Counted from the first letter of the stretch, positions 7,503 through 14,853 are shown. The stretch is DNA of 20,506 nucleotides from Candidatus Heimdallarchaeota archaeon (GCA_021399405.1 JAAFKL010000390.1:1-20506); one strand, 5' to 3'. Notes: generated from the letters alone by a model not told the origin. Numbers and translations: made by a program.

Positions 7503-7529
7503 TTGCTGAATTTTTATTTATTTCAGCAA
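7503..7529. repeat. Inverted repeat between pirin and the surface-protein gene
   Basis: TTGCTGAA (7503-7510) and TTCAGCAA (7522-7529) form a perfect 8-bp inverted repeat around an 11-base A/T loop. It sits 67 bases after the pirin stop and about 20 bases upstream of the TATA box at 7478-7485. It could be a hairpin ending the pirin transcript or a dimeric regulator site for the next gene. No T tract follows on the transcribed strand, which weakens the terminator reading. Confidence 0.5.
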
Positions 7530-7596
7530 AACATTCTGAAACACATTGTTAATTTAAAATGCCGTTTTTCTCTAACTATATTATTTTTTTCAAATT

Positions 7597-8466
7597 TCAT
7601 ACTCGATATTTGTGCTTGATAAAGGTTCCATTCTGGAATTCTTCAAAGGCATGGATTATTTCCTCGCGAGTATTCATAACCATTGGTCCATGCCAAGCTA
7701 CGGGTTCACGAATTGGTTTTCCACTCATTAATAAGAATCGACTTAATTCATTATTTGTTTCTATATTGATCTCATCACCTGGACCAAAGACAACCAAATT
7801 GTTTTCTGGAATTAGATTTTGTTTAGTTTTATCAAAATAAGCCGATCCTTCGACAGTATAAACTATTACTGTATCTTCAGCTTCAACGTGATAGTTGAAC
7901 TTAGTTTCTTGATTTACAGTGACATCCATATAATTAGGATTGGAAACAACTTCCTGAACTGGTCCTTTTTTAGATTGGAATTCACCTGCAAGTATTCTTA
8001 TTTTTGTGTCATTATCCACTTTTAATTCTGGGATTTCGTGATGTTTGACATCTTGGTACCTAGGTTGCATCATTTTGTTTGTTTTGGGTAGATTGACCCA
8101 TAGCTGGAATCCTTGAATTAACCCATCCTTCTGCTGAGGCATCTCTTGATGTATTATACCACTACCAGCAGTCATCCATTGAATTTCTCCCGCTTTAATA
8201 TCACCCTTATTACCGAGACTGTCCTCATGCCTCATTTTCCCATTTAACATGTAAGTTACAGTTTCAATTCCTCTATGGGGATGCCATGGAAATCCAGCAC
8301 TGTAATCTTTAGGGTCATCAGAATGAAAATTATCCAACAGTAGGAACGGATCAAGATTAATACCTTGTAAATTCCCAAATGCTCTTCTCAAACGAACTCC
8401 TGCCCCATCAATAGCTGGGACACTTTCTGCAACATATTTAATTTCTCGACCAATTGATTCTTGCAT
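7597..8466 (-). CDS. Pirin family protein (cupin-type metal-binding dioxygenase-like)
   Basis: The ATG ending at 8466 is preceded by a Shine-Dalgarno GGAG six bases upstream, so I prefer it to the TTG at 8478. That gives 289 residues, the usual pirin length. The two-cupin fold shows all four metal ligands of the N-terminal domain, His62 and His64 in FPWHPHRGIET and His106/Glu108 in GIIHQEM (numbering from this ATG). Pirins are iron-binding; some bacterial members have quercetinase activity and human pirin is a redox-sensing transcription cofactor, but the role in archaea is unknown. The gene stands alone: the next gene upstream on this strand ends 128 bases away. The family call is strong, the function is open. 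Confidence 0.93.
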   Translation of the reverse strand: MQESIGREIKYVAESVPAIDGAGVRLRRAFGNLQGINLDPFLLLDNFHSDDPKDYSAGFPWHPHRGIETVTYMLNGKMRHEDSLGNKGDIKAGEIQWMTAGSGIIHQEMPQQKDGLIQGFQLWVNLPKTNKMMQPRYQDVKHHEIPELKVDNDTKIRILAGEFQSKKGPVQEVVSNPNYMDVTVNQETKFNYHVEAEDTVIVYTVEGSAYFDKTKQNLIPENNLVVFGPGDEINIETNNELSRFLLMSGKPIREPVAWHGPMVMNTREEIIHAFEEFQNGTFIKHKYRV

Positions 8467-8476
8467 TTTACTCTCC
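8467..8476 (-). promoter_or_regulatory. Shine-Dalgarno deciding the pirin start
   Basis: On the minus strand GGAGAGTAAA directly precedes the ATG ending at 8466, with GGAG six bases before the codon. This rules in favour of the ATG over the TTG overlapping the site. Confidence 0.7.
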
Positions 8477-8594
8477 AAATCAAATTACTAATAATGTAAA
8501 TTGACCAATTTAATTATAGTCTGCTTTTCTCTATTTTAATAATTCTGATAGGGATAGAATTTTTCAAATTAACTAATACTCGATTTATTATTGA

Positions 8595-10238
8595 TTAATA
8601 TGGAGAATAATCCCTTGTTCTATGATCAAACCATAATATAACCCTATCATTAGGTTGTAAAATGTAAGTTAATTTCGGTTCTATCATCTTTTGATTTTGA
8701 GGATCAACTAGATAGACAACTGAAATATTGCTTTCTTGGAGCTTTTTCACTGTATTGCCTATCAGATCATCCTTATCCTCGACTACGTGTTCGAACATGT
8801 GGCCATTAGTAAAAATATGAGAAGGCGGAATTTGATTATCTTGTGTAAAAGTTGAGATTATTGCATTGGCAATAATTAATTGTGGGGCAATTACTGCTTC
8901 AGCCCCAACTTTTACGAAAGCCTCTATGTCGAATTCATAAGGTACTAACTGTATATAATGTGTATTGCGATTTAAATCTCGTAAATTTACAGCAAGATAC
9001 AATGAGTTGGTAATATCAGTAAAAGAACAAATAACCAAGTCATTTTCTTGAACTAGTTCAGTTAAAAGATCTCTAGCAAATTCAATTATCCATTGAACTA
9101 GGCTATATCGTTTATCCCTCAGATGAGCGACTGAGTCTCTATCTTCATACATGATTATAATTTCGTGATCCGGGGATAAACCAAGACGATTCAGTGTAGC
9201 ATCGACATGCTCTCCATAACCAGCAAATATGATCCTCTCATGTGGTATTTTATCGATATCTCGTGTGACCCGATCAAAATCATCAAGGTAATCTAGATGG
9301 ATTGCATATAACAAATGTTGTACATCCTCTGCAGGTCTAGAAAATTTAGTCGTGAGTGTTCCTGTCGTTAGATAAAATTCATTTAATTTTGAACTGAATT
9401 GGCCCAAAGGATAGGCATCACGCAAAAATATTTCTTCTTGTTGATGTCCATATACCTGAACCACGCCTACAGTAGCTTCCTGTAATATTAGATCTTTACT
9501 AGAGTGCAAAGGTTGTATTCCATAATGGAACAGATGAGATCTAATAATATTTGCAAGAAAATCAATTTGCGAGATTGGTTTGTCTACTCCTGCAAATTTG
9601 ATAATATCATATGTAACAAGTGATCCAATTTCTGCATAGATTCGGATATCTTTGGAATATGATCTCGCAAGAATTGAAGTTTGAATGATATAATTGTCGT
9701 CACTCAATAATAAACATAGACCGGCTGCTTTTTCTAAAGAGAGGATTCTGAGTACTCCTGGTTTAGAGATATCTGATCTGATTACGGTGAAACCCGCAAG
9801 TTCAGCTAATTTAGATCTTTCTTCATCTAAATCAACAATTACTACGGTGTATCTCCTATCCCGAAAAATCTCAGCTACTCGCCGTCCCTTAGCCCCATAC
9901 CCACCAATTATAATGTGATTTGAGAGATTTAATGGTTTAGTAGGTAAAGATGTCCTTGTTGTTAATTGAAATTTAATAATTCTATCCAACACTAATTGTG
10001 ATCCAAGTCCGAGAGCAAGTAATGAGGCAATAATTAACACAATAACTATGAGTTTTGTGGCTTCGGTTTCAGGTTTAATGTCTCCGTATCCAACTGTACT
10101 CATAGTAACAACAACAAAATAAATACTATTTATCCAACTTTGACCTTCTAAGAATTTGAAAGCGATCGTTGAGCCTGCAATAATGGTAATAAATGTAGAA
10201 ATCGCGATTTTTCGTATACCTTCTTGTGATATCTGCAT
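8595..10238 (-). CDS. Two-TM potassium channel with tandem RCK (TrkA-N) domains
   Basis: The 547-residue protein starts at an ATG preceded by GGGTGA. Order of parts: TM1 (~10-30), pore helix and selectivity filter TVGYGD at residues 48-53, TM2 (~62-82), first RCK domain from ~107 with nucleotide-binding GGYGAKG (112-118) and an acidic VDLDEE at its second strand. A second RCK domain follows from ~334, with AGYG but not the full GxGxxG, and then a TrkA-C-like region (~475-540). Tetrameric channels of this MthK/GsuK type pass K+ through the inner membrane and are gated by ligands (Ca2+, nucleotides) bound to the RCK ring. The degenerate second Rossmann loop suggests that only RCK1 binds a nucleotide. 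The gene appears monocistronic. Confidence 0.95.
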   Translation of the reverse strand: MQISQEGIRKIAISTFITIIAGSTIAFKFLEGQSWINSIYFVVVTMSTVGYGDIKPETEATKLIVIVLIIASLLALGLGSQLVLDRIIKFQLTTRTSLPTKPLNLSNHIIIGGYGAKGRRVAEIFRDRRYTVVIVDLDEERSKLAELAGFTVIRSDISKPGVLRILSLEKAAGLCLLLSDDNYIIQTSILARSYSKDIRIYAEIGSLVTYDIIKFAGVDKPISQIDFLANIIRSHLFHYGIQPLHSSKDLILQEATVGVVQVYGHQQEEIFLRDAYPLGQFSSKLNEFYLTTGTLTTKFSRPAEDVQHLLYAIHLDYLDDFDRVTRDIDKIPHERIIFAGYGEHVDATLNRLGLSPDHEIIIMYEDRDSVAHLRDKRYSLVQWIIEFARDLLTELVQENDLVICSFTDITNSLYLAVNLRDLNRNTHYIQLVPYEFDIEAFVKVGAEAVIAPQLIIANAIISTFTQDNQIPPSHIFTNGHMFEHVVEDKDDLIGNTVKKLQESNISVVYLVDPQNQKMIEPKLTYILQPNDRVILWFDHRTRDYSPY

Positions 10239-10284
10239 TAATTCACCCTTGAGTTTTCTAACCCCTCATATTTATTAACGATTT

Positions 10285-11070
10285 CTAATATAACAAATTC
10301 CCATCCAAATCAAAAAAGCGATTCTTCCTTTTTTTCGCGGTAATAAAACGCCAGATAACTTTCTTTTTTGTCAAAAAATTTATTGATCTTCCACTGCCTT
10401 TAGTCCTACGAATTCGTGGTACTAAGTATTTTGCGACAGTATCTGGGGTTTCACATAGAATGTTAAAAATTTTTGAGGTTTCTGAATTGGCATGTGGAAT
10501 AATTAGATCTGTCAAAACCATTCCAGGACTTAATGTATGGATACCAACATTCGAATCTGTCATTTCCTTGCGTAAGGTTTTGGTAAAATAGGGAATTGAA
10601 TTTTTAGTCATCCCATATGTAGCCAATTTTGGACTTAAACGGCCATTGGAACCCAAACCTTCCATATTGAATATATGCCCAAATTTTTGTTTATTCATTA
10701 TTTCAATGGCTACTTTGCATCCATAAATGGTCCCAATTGAGTTGGTAGCAACGATTTTTTCTATCTCGTCAGAATTTATTTCAGTCAACGGTTTATATGA
10801 ACTATTAATTCCAGCATTGTTAATCCAAATATCAATAGATCCCCATTGCTCTATTGCATATTTTCCTAATTCCTCTAATTCTTGAAATTTTTTTACATCG
10901 CATTGTTTTGCAATTACTTGATTGGGATATGTTTCTGTTAGTTTTATCAAAGTTGTACTGACATTAGAGGATGTGCTTGATGAGACTAATACACTATCCC
11001 CTGATATCAAAAATTCTTTTGCAAGTGCAAGTCCTATTCCCTTTGTGCTCCCAGTTATAATGACGTGCAT
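10285..11070 (-). CDS. Short-chain dehydrogenase/reductase resembling chlorophyll b reductase (NOL/NYC1)
   Basis: I take the ATG ending at 11070 (261 residues); a GTG one codon earlier is also possible. Classical SDR features: TGSTKGIG cofactor loop at 6-13, NNAG at 84-87, catalytic Tyr152 and Lys156 in YGMTK, and LSPGMVLTD at ~180-188. Beyond these, several stretches match from memory the plant chlorophyll b reductases NOL/NYC1: IDIWINNAG, HIFNMEGLGSNGR, the YLVPRIR segment and the C-terminal INFLT...KKRKNRFFD. The generic SDR serine position lies within this NMEG-GS segment. Plant enzymes reduce the 7-formyl group of chlorophyll b. An archaeon without chlorophyll would use another substrate, which I cannot name. 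A TATA-like GATAATATCC (minus strand, 11091-11100) lies ~25 bases upstream. Confidence 0.9.
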   Translation of the reverse strand: MHVIITGSTKGIGLALAKEFLISGDSVLVSSSTSSNVSTTLIKLTETYPNQVIAKQCDVKKFQELEELGKYAIEQWGSIDIWINNAGINSSYKPLTEINSDEIEKIVATNSIGTIYGCKVAIEIMNKQKFGHIFNMEGLGSNGRLSPKLATYGMTKNSIPYFTKTLRKEMTDSNVGIHTLSPGMVLTDLIIPHANSETSKIFNILCETPDTVAKYLVPRIRRTKGSGRSINFLTKKKVIWRFITAKKRKNRFFDLDGNLLY

Positions 11071-11404
11071 CACGATGTAAAGCTAGGATAGGATATTATC
11101 TATTATGTATAATCAGTAAACTAAAGCTTTGTTTTCAATAATCATTGATGTCAACTTTGACTTTTAAGTGTCCGAACACAAAATTATTCTGGAACATTAA
11201 TATCTTTTCTCAAAGTTCCTAATATTGATCAACGTTAGTTAAAATATGTCTGAGTAAAAGAGTAATTTGAGGGTTAATAGTTGTCAAGAAAGAATGTACC
11301 CTTTTTGCTTTTCAATCTATTAATTCTCATTATTTTTAATTTTTAATTATATTGCATTATCAAATGATAGATATGTATGATTCTATAGTTTGTAGTCGAA
11401 AACT
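11071..11404. other. Intergenic region without a recognisable gene
   Basis: These 334 A/T-rich bases separate two minus-strand genes. They hold the likely promoter of the SDR gene near 11091-11100 and a few short palindromes such as AAAGCTTT. I see no open frame with coding character, no tRNA-like fold and no clear repeat. Confidence 0.6.
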
Positions 11405-11707
11405 TTAGAATTCGACCATTCCGTCTTCTACGCTATCAGAAAGGCTCTTCATGAAGACTAATCCACCAACACCAAATATTAATAAAATTCCAAGTGCTAG
11501 TTCTAAAATTCCTGCTTGAAAGAAATCATCGTGTGGTAGAGCTGATCCATCATTAGGTCTTGCTACAATTTCGCCAGAATCATCTGTTGCTGCGTACATT
11601 AGATCAATAAATCCAAACGCAATTAAACGTGCGCCGAAGTATGCAATGGGTATTAGTAGAATTAAAAATAGTAATCCATTTTTAATTACGGATCCAATTG
11701 GTGCCAT
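11405..11707 (-). CDS. Small two-TM membrane protein, unknown function
   Basis: I do not recognise this 100-residue protein. Its coding nature is supported by an ATG with Shine-Dalgarno GGGAG eight bases upstream (minus strand, 11716-11720) and by a clean two-helix layout. TM1 spans ~10-36, and an acidic polar loop follows (~40-63, TDDSGEIVARPNDGS). TM2 is at ~66-88 and the C-terminus is acidic (DSVEDGMVEF). The compact, charge-patterned sequence suggests a small subunit of a membrane complex rather than a chance frame. It stands 177 bases from L38e on the same strand and is probably transcribed separately. No homology-based function can be offered. Confidence 0.7.
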   Translation of the reverse strand: MAPIGSVIKNGLLFLILLIPIAYFGARLIAFGFIDLMYAATDDSGEIVARPNDGSALPHDDFFQAGILELALGILLIFGVGGLVFMKSLSDSVEDGMVEF

Positions 11708-11883
11708 ATATTTTTCTCCCTAAATATTACTTATAATTCTACAGAATATATTAATATAAATACCCATAGTTTTCGATTTATACTTATCTAATATTTCTCT
11801 GGTAGTACTGAAACGATCTAACAGATTAGCAAATTTCCTCTTTTTTAACTAGAATGAAAATCTCAGATTATTTTGTGTACTAT

Positions 11884-12090
11884 CTACAATGGTATAATTT
11901 CGATATTACCCGCATTTTTGATTTTAGCCTCTACTTCTGACGCTTGTTCTGGGGTTGTTTTGATTGTGTATAGAGTTTTCTTAGTTCTCAATTTATACTT
12001 CACATGATCCCCTGCCCTTTTTGTGTATACAACGAGAGTTCGGGCTAATATTTTATCTGTGATTTCTTCTGATGTTAATTCATGAGGCAT
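11884..12090 (-). CDS. rpl38e: Ribosomal protein L38e
   Basis: The 68-residue protein matches the small eukaryotic/archaeal large-subunit protein L38e in length and pattern. It has an N-terminal helix leading to a basic segment (TKRAGDHVKYKLRTKK), then LYTIKTTPEQASEVEAKIK, which parallels the LYTL...DKEKAEKL segment of eukaryotic L38e. L38e sits on the large subunit and is confined to eukaryotes and a patchy set of archaea, mainly within the TACK and Asgard groups, which makes it a useful lineage marker here. The ATG has no Shine-Dalgarno. It is divergent from ribA, with 169 bases between them. Alignment is from memory, and the match over such a short protein leaves some doubt. Confidence 0.85.
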   Translation of the reverse strand: MPHELTSEEITDKILARTLVVYTKRAGDHVKYKLRTKKTLYTIKTTPEQASEVEAKIKNAGNIEIIPL

Positions 12091-12233
12091 TGATTCTAAT
12101 CATTATTTATTGTAAAAAAAGGTAATCGGTTAGGACCTTCAAAATTTGACAAACTTTAATGCTTCCCAACTATTTTCTGTTGCTTATATTCCATAATTGA
12201 TCAACTCAACTCAAATAAGCCATAAGAATGTAA

Positions 12234-12240
12234 TTAAATA
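12234..12240 (+). promoter_or_regulatory. TATA box for the GTP cyclohydrolase II gene
   Basis: TTAAATA is centred ~23-26 bases before the paired ATG codons at 12260 and 12263, the expected distance for a leaderless archaeal transcript. No Shine-Dalgarno is seen. Confidence 0.45.
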
Positions 12241-12259
12241 GTAACGAAATGCAATATAG

Positions 12260-12922
12260 ATGATGAGTTTACCAGTACCAAAATCATATTTAGAATTAGT
12301 CGAGAAAGATAAAAATCACAGATGCGAAGACATGAGACATTGTGTTAGAGTTGCTTCAGCAGCAAAGTTGCCATCTCGTTTTGGAACCTTCACTGCTATT
12401 GCATTCCATCAAAATGCAGATAACAAAGAACATGCAGCATTTGTGAAGGGAGAGGTTCTAAATAAAAGTAATGTTTTAGTACGAATGCATTCAGAATGTT
12501 TGACGGGAGATGCAATTGGAAGTTTAAGATGTGATTGTAGAGAACAGCTCGAAGCATCATTGATGAGAATTGAAGAATCAGGAGAAGGTATTGTTCTTTA
12601 CTTGAGACAAGAGGGTCGAGGAATTGGTTTAACTAATAAGCTCAAAGCTTATCAATTACAAGATGAAGGGTTAAACACCGTAGAAGCGAATTTAGCTTTG
12701 GGATTTCCAGATGATCTTCGGGAATATCACTTGGCCAGTCATATGTTGAAAAGCCTAGGTGTAGAATCAGTTAGATTACTAACGAATAATCCTAATAAAG
12801 TCGAACAACTAACTAAAAATGGAATAAATGTTGTAGAGAGAGTCCCACATCGCTTTGAACCCAATATACATAATGAATTTTATCTTAAAACTAAAAAAGA
12901 GGTTTCTAAACACCTCTTGTAA
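12260..12922 (+). CDS. ribA: GTP cyclohydrolase II (riboflavin biosynthesis)
   Basis: The enzyme opens GTP to 2,5-diamino-6-ribosylamino-4(3H)-pyrimidinone 5'-phosphate with loss of formate and pyrophosphate, the first step to riboflavin. The 220-residue protein shows the zinc ligands Cys80, Cys91 and Cys93 in SEC...RCDC, the catalytic segment RQEGRGIGL (116-124) and the TNNPNK motif (175-180). It is a stand-alone RibA, with no dihydroxybutanone phosphate synthase domain. Length is close to bacterial RibA (~200) with ~25 extra N-terminal residues. Many archaea use the unrelated GTP cyclohydrolase III/ArfA instead, so this bacterial-type enzyme suggests transfer. It is convergent with the RibD-C reductase gene (gap 18 bases), which fits a common pathway. 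Start: two adjacent ATGs, 12260 or 12263. Confidence 0.95.
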   Translation: MMSLPVPKSYLELVEKDKNHRCEDMRHCVRVASAAKLPSRFGTFTAIAFHQNADNKEHAAFVKGEVLNKSNVLVRMHSECLTGDAIGSLRCDCREQLEASLMRIEESGEGIVLYLRQEGRGIGLTNKLKAYQLQDEGLNTVEANLALGFPDDLREYHLASHMLKSLGVESVRLLTNNPNKVEQLTKNGINVVERVPHRFEPNIHNEFYLKTKKEVSKHLL

Positions 12923-12940
12923 AAACAATTGAAAAAATTA

Positions 12941-13564
12941 TTATATTATTCGATAGATTTCTTCTATTCCAGATCCTAATTTCTTTACATATTGTAATTC
13001 AATTGTTTTCCTAGACTTTGTAGGGAATAGAGGAACCCCGTTTTCTAAAATAAGCTGATTACGATATAATCTTAGCTTTGAGATTAATCCTGATTCAATA
13101 AAATTATTGATAACAACAGAACCACCTTCAATCATGATGTCGCCATCTCTACCAATTTTATCACAAAAGGAATTTACAGCTAGTACGACTTGAGAAAGTT
13201 CAGTTGTTGGTATTTTTTGAACATCTTTAATTGAAGCTTTAGATTCTGTAACCCAAAGTGTAGGAATTGTATCTTGATCTTGGAACACTTTTGAATTGGG
13301 ATCACAAATTCCTCCTCTATCAAGAACTACTCGTATTGGATGTCTAATCTTCGAAGTATCACTTAGATATTCAGATTTGGTTTGTAGTGATGGATTATCA
13401 ACTTTGATGGTATTTGAACCCACAACAATTGCTGCAATTTCATTTCGGAATTTATGTACCACTTGCCAATCTTCTTTGGATGATATCTCTACTTGTTCCC
13501 CTTTCACACTAATTTTACCATCAAAGCTGATTGCAGCATTGATAAACCAAGAACGATTCTGCAT
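12941..13564 (-). CDS. 2,5-diamino-6-ribosylamino-pyrimidinone 5'-phosphate reductase (RibD-C/ArfC family)
   Basis: This family reduces the ribose of the diaminopyrimidine phosphate to ribityl using NAD(P)H. In fungi and archaea the stand-alone enzyme acts before deamination. The ATG ending at 13564 has Shine-Dalgarno GGAG six bases upstream and gives 207 residues; a TTG four codons upstream is less likely. Motifs: SFDGKIS (13-19), GSNTIKVDNPSL (49-60), RVVLDR (78-83) and IMIEGGS (143-149), all typical of the dihydrofolate-reductase-like RibD-C fold. The CDA-type deaminase domain of bacterial RibD is absent. The start lies 2 bases after the stop of the upstream amidohydrolase gene, and the Shine-Dalgarno is inside that gene's last codons, so the two are translationally coupled. 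Confidence 0.93.
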   Translation of the reverse strand: MQNRSWFINAAISFDGKISVKGEQVEISSKEDWQVVHKFRNEIAAIVVGSNTIKVDNPSLQTKSEYLSDTSKIRHPIRVVLDRGGICDPNSKVFQDQDTIPTLWVTESKASIKDVQKIPTTELSQVVLAVNSFCDKIGRDGDIMIEGGSVVINNFIESGLISKLRLYRNQLILENGVPLFPTKSRKTIELQYVKKLGSGIEEIYRII

Positions 13565-13574
13565 TTTTATCTCC
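13565..13574 (-). promoter_or_regulatory. Shine-Dalgarno embedded in upstream stop, coupling two genes
   Basis: On the minus strand GGAGATAAAA precedes the ATG ending at 13564. The GGAG belongs to the last two codons (TGG AGA) of the amidohydrolase gene and the TAA is its stop, an arrangement typical of translational coupling. Confidence 0.75.
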
Positions 13575-14664
13575 AAATCTTTACTATGTTTTTTTCTGTT
13601 CCATTGTTAATAATCCATTTCTTTAAATCTGCTACTTGAATATGATTTGGAATATGAAATTCAAGAAAATTGGTATTTCCTTTTGAAATACCCCAATTAA
13701 CACCACAAAGTAATGCTCCTTCAATAGTGGCCATTGAGAGTAATCTCTCTGATTCAACATAATTTGTTAATGATTTAAATTCATCCCAAAGAGATAATCT
13801 ACTAAACATTGCATTATCAGTCCCTATACCAAGTGTAAGATCAGATGCAACTAGGGCTTCAACAGGAGGGACCCCTGCATTTGTAAATTGGTTGGATCTC
13901 AAACATATAACCGCTCCTGTGTTGGATTTAGACATCATTGCAATATCCTCTGCATCAGCATGTGTTGCATGAATAATAGCATTTGGGTTTAACACATCTA
14001 TAGACCATATAATGTCCGAGATTCCATATTTGGATATCCAACTTTCTCTCAGTTCCAAAGACTCAGATGCATGGATAAATAACTTCTGAGTTTTCCGATT
14101 TATTTTTTCTGATAATTTCCCCATAAATTCTTCGGAATAAGCTTTGACATCCATGATTCCAATATTTGGAAACATAGATAATTTATCAAGTTCATTTTGA
14201 CTTGGTCTACCAAAAGCAAGATGATATTGGCTATTTTCCAGGGGGTAAGATGTTATACCATCAACCCCACCCTCTCTAAAATCACTCCAGCCAAGAGTTC
14301 CTAATTTTACTCCCTCTTCAAAAGATAATTGTAACGAATTTTGTAGTTGATCATTTGTCAATTCTTGCAAATGTCTGTGTTTTATTCCACCCCTACCTAC
14401 AAGCTCTTGTAAATTTCTTGAAGCAACACCACGAAGCTCAATGTCTGCAGCATGAACATGAGCATTGAATAATCCAGGAAATAGGACTACATTATTATTT
14501 ATTTCTCGATTGCGTTCCTCAATCTCAACTACATGATTTTTATCATCGAGATAGATTTGTACATTTTCCAATACATTTAGATTATGCCCTACAATGGCAT
14601 ATTTTGCAAGTATTGAAATCACACCCGTACAATAAACTTGAGATTTATTATATTGATCATTCAC
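13567..14664 (-). CDS. Amidohydrolase-superfamily deaminase, candidate riboflavin-pathway deaminase
   Basis: The 365-residue protein has the metal-dependent amidohydrolase layout of the ring-deaminating subgroup (cytosine/guanine deaminase, chlorohydrolase). HxH at His69/His71 (FNAHVHAA), His198 with Glu201 in IHASE, His235 in IHATHAD, a CLRSN segment at ~254-258 and metal Asp283 in GTDNAMF are visible. It is shorter than many relatives (400-450). GTG is the start; a TATA-like TTAATATT lies 24 bases upstream and no early ATG exists. It overlaps the Shine-Dalgarno of the reductase gene downstream, so both proteins are probably made together, close to ribA. This context suggests that it deaminates the pyrimidine ring after the reductase. 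Alternatives are guanine, cytosine or adenosine-type deaminase in salvage. The family is secure; the substrate is inferred from context. Confidence 0.85.
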   Translation of the reverse strand: MNDQYNKSQVYCTGVISILAKYAIVGHNLNVLENVQIYLDDKNHVVEIEERNREINNNVVLFPGLFNAHVHAADIELRGVASRNLQELVGRGGIKHRHLQELTNDQLQNSLQLSFEEGVKLGTLGWSDFREGGVDGITSYPLENSQYHLAFGRPSQNELDKLSMFPNIGIMDVKAYSEEFMGKLSEKINRKTQKLFIHASESLELRESWISKYGISDIIWSIDVLNPNAIIHATHADAEDIAMMSKSNTGAVICLRSNQFTNAGVPPVEALVASDLTLGIGTDNAMFSRLSLWDEFKSLTNYVESERLLSMATIEGALLCGVNWGISKGNTNFLEFHIPNHIQVADLKKWIINNGTEKNIVKIWR

Positions 14665-14683
14665 CTAGACAATAAATTAGTTC

Positions 14684-14691
14684 AATATTAA
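14684..14691 (-). promoter_or_regulatory. TATA box for the amidohydrolase-reductase operon
   Basis: On the minus strand TTAATATT is centred ~24 nt before the GTG start ending at 14664. It would drive the two-gene operon as a leaderless transcript. Confidence 0.45.
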
Positions 14692-14810
14692 TCAAATTCA
14701 AGCAGGTTCTGAATAAGTACGTCACTTCGAGTCTTCACAATTACTAGGTGTCTTTGCTTTTGGATAAACATTTGCTGATTATACTCTTAATCTCCATCGA
14801 TCAGTATCAT

Positions 14811-14820
14811 TTAATTTATA
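14811..14820 (+). promoter_or_regulatory. TATA box for the rpoD-ribosomal protein operon
   Basis: TTAATTTATA lies about 38 nt before the rpoD ATG. Transcription would begin near 14842 and leave a leader of about a dozen bases. Confidence 0.4.
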
Positions 14821-14853
14821 TTGATTCAATTTCGCCATTGATTTGTAGTTCAT

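Noticed and set aside
11071..11404. Possible hidden RNA gene in the longest gene-free stretch
   Set aside because: No G+C-rich island, no tRNA T-loop-like motif and no strong stem-loop; composition is the same as other spacers.
13296..13610. Plus-strand ORF of 104 codons opposite the RibD-C reductase
   Set aside because: It lies antisense to a gene with clear motifs, has no ribosome binding site and low-complexity composition; a shadow frame. Similar antisense frames at 48-398, 5852-6181, 7559-7840, 9694-9918 and 15865-16098 were dropped for the same reason.
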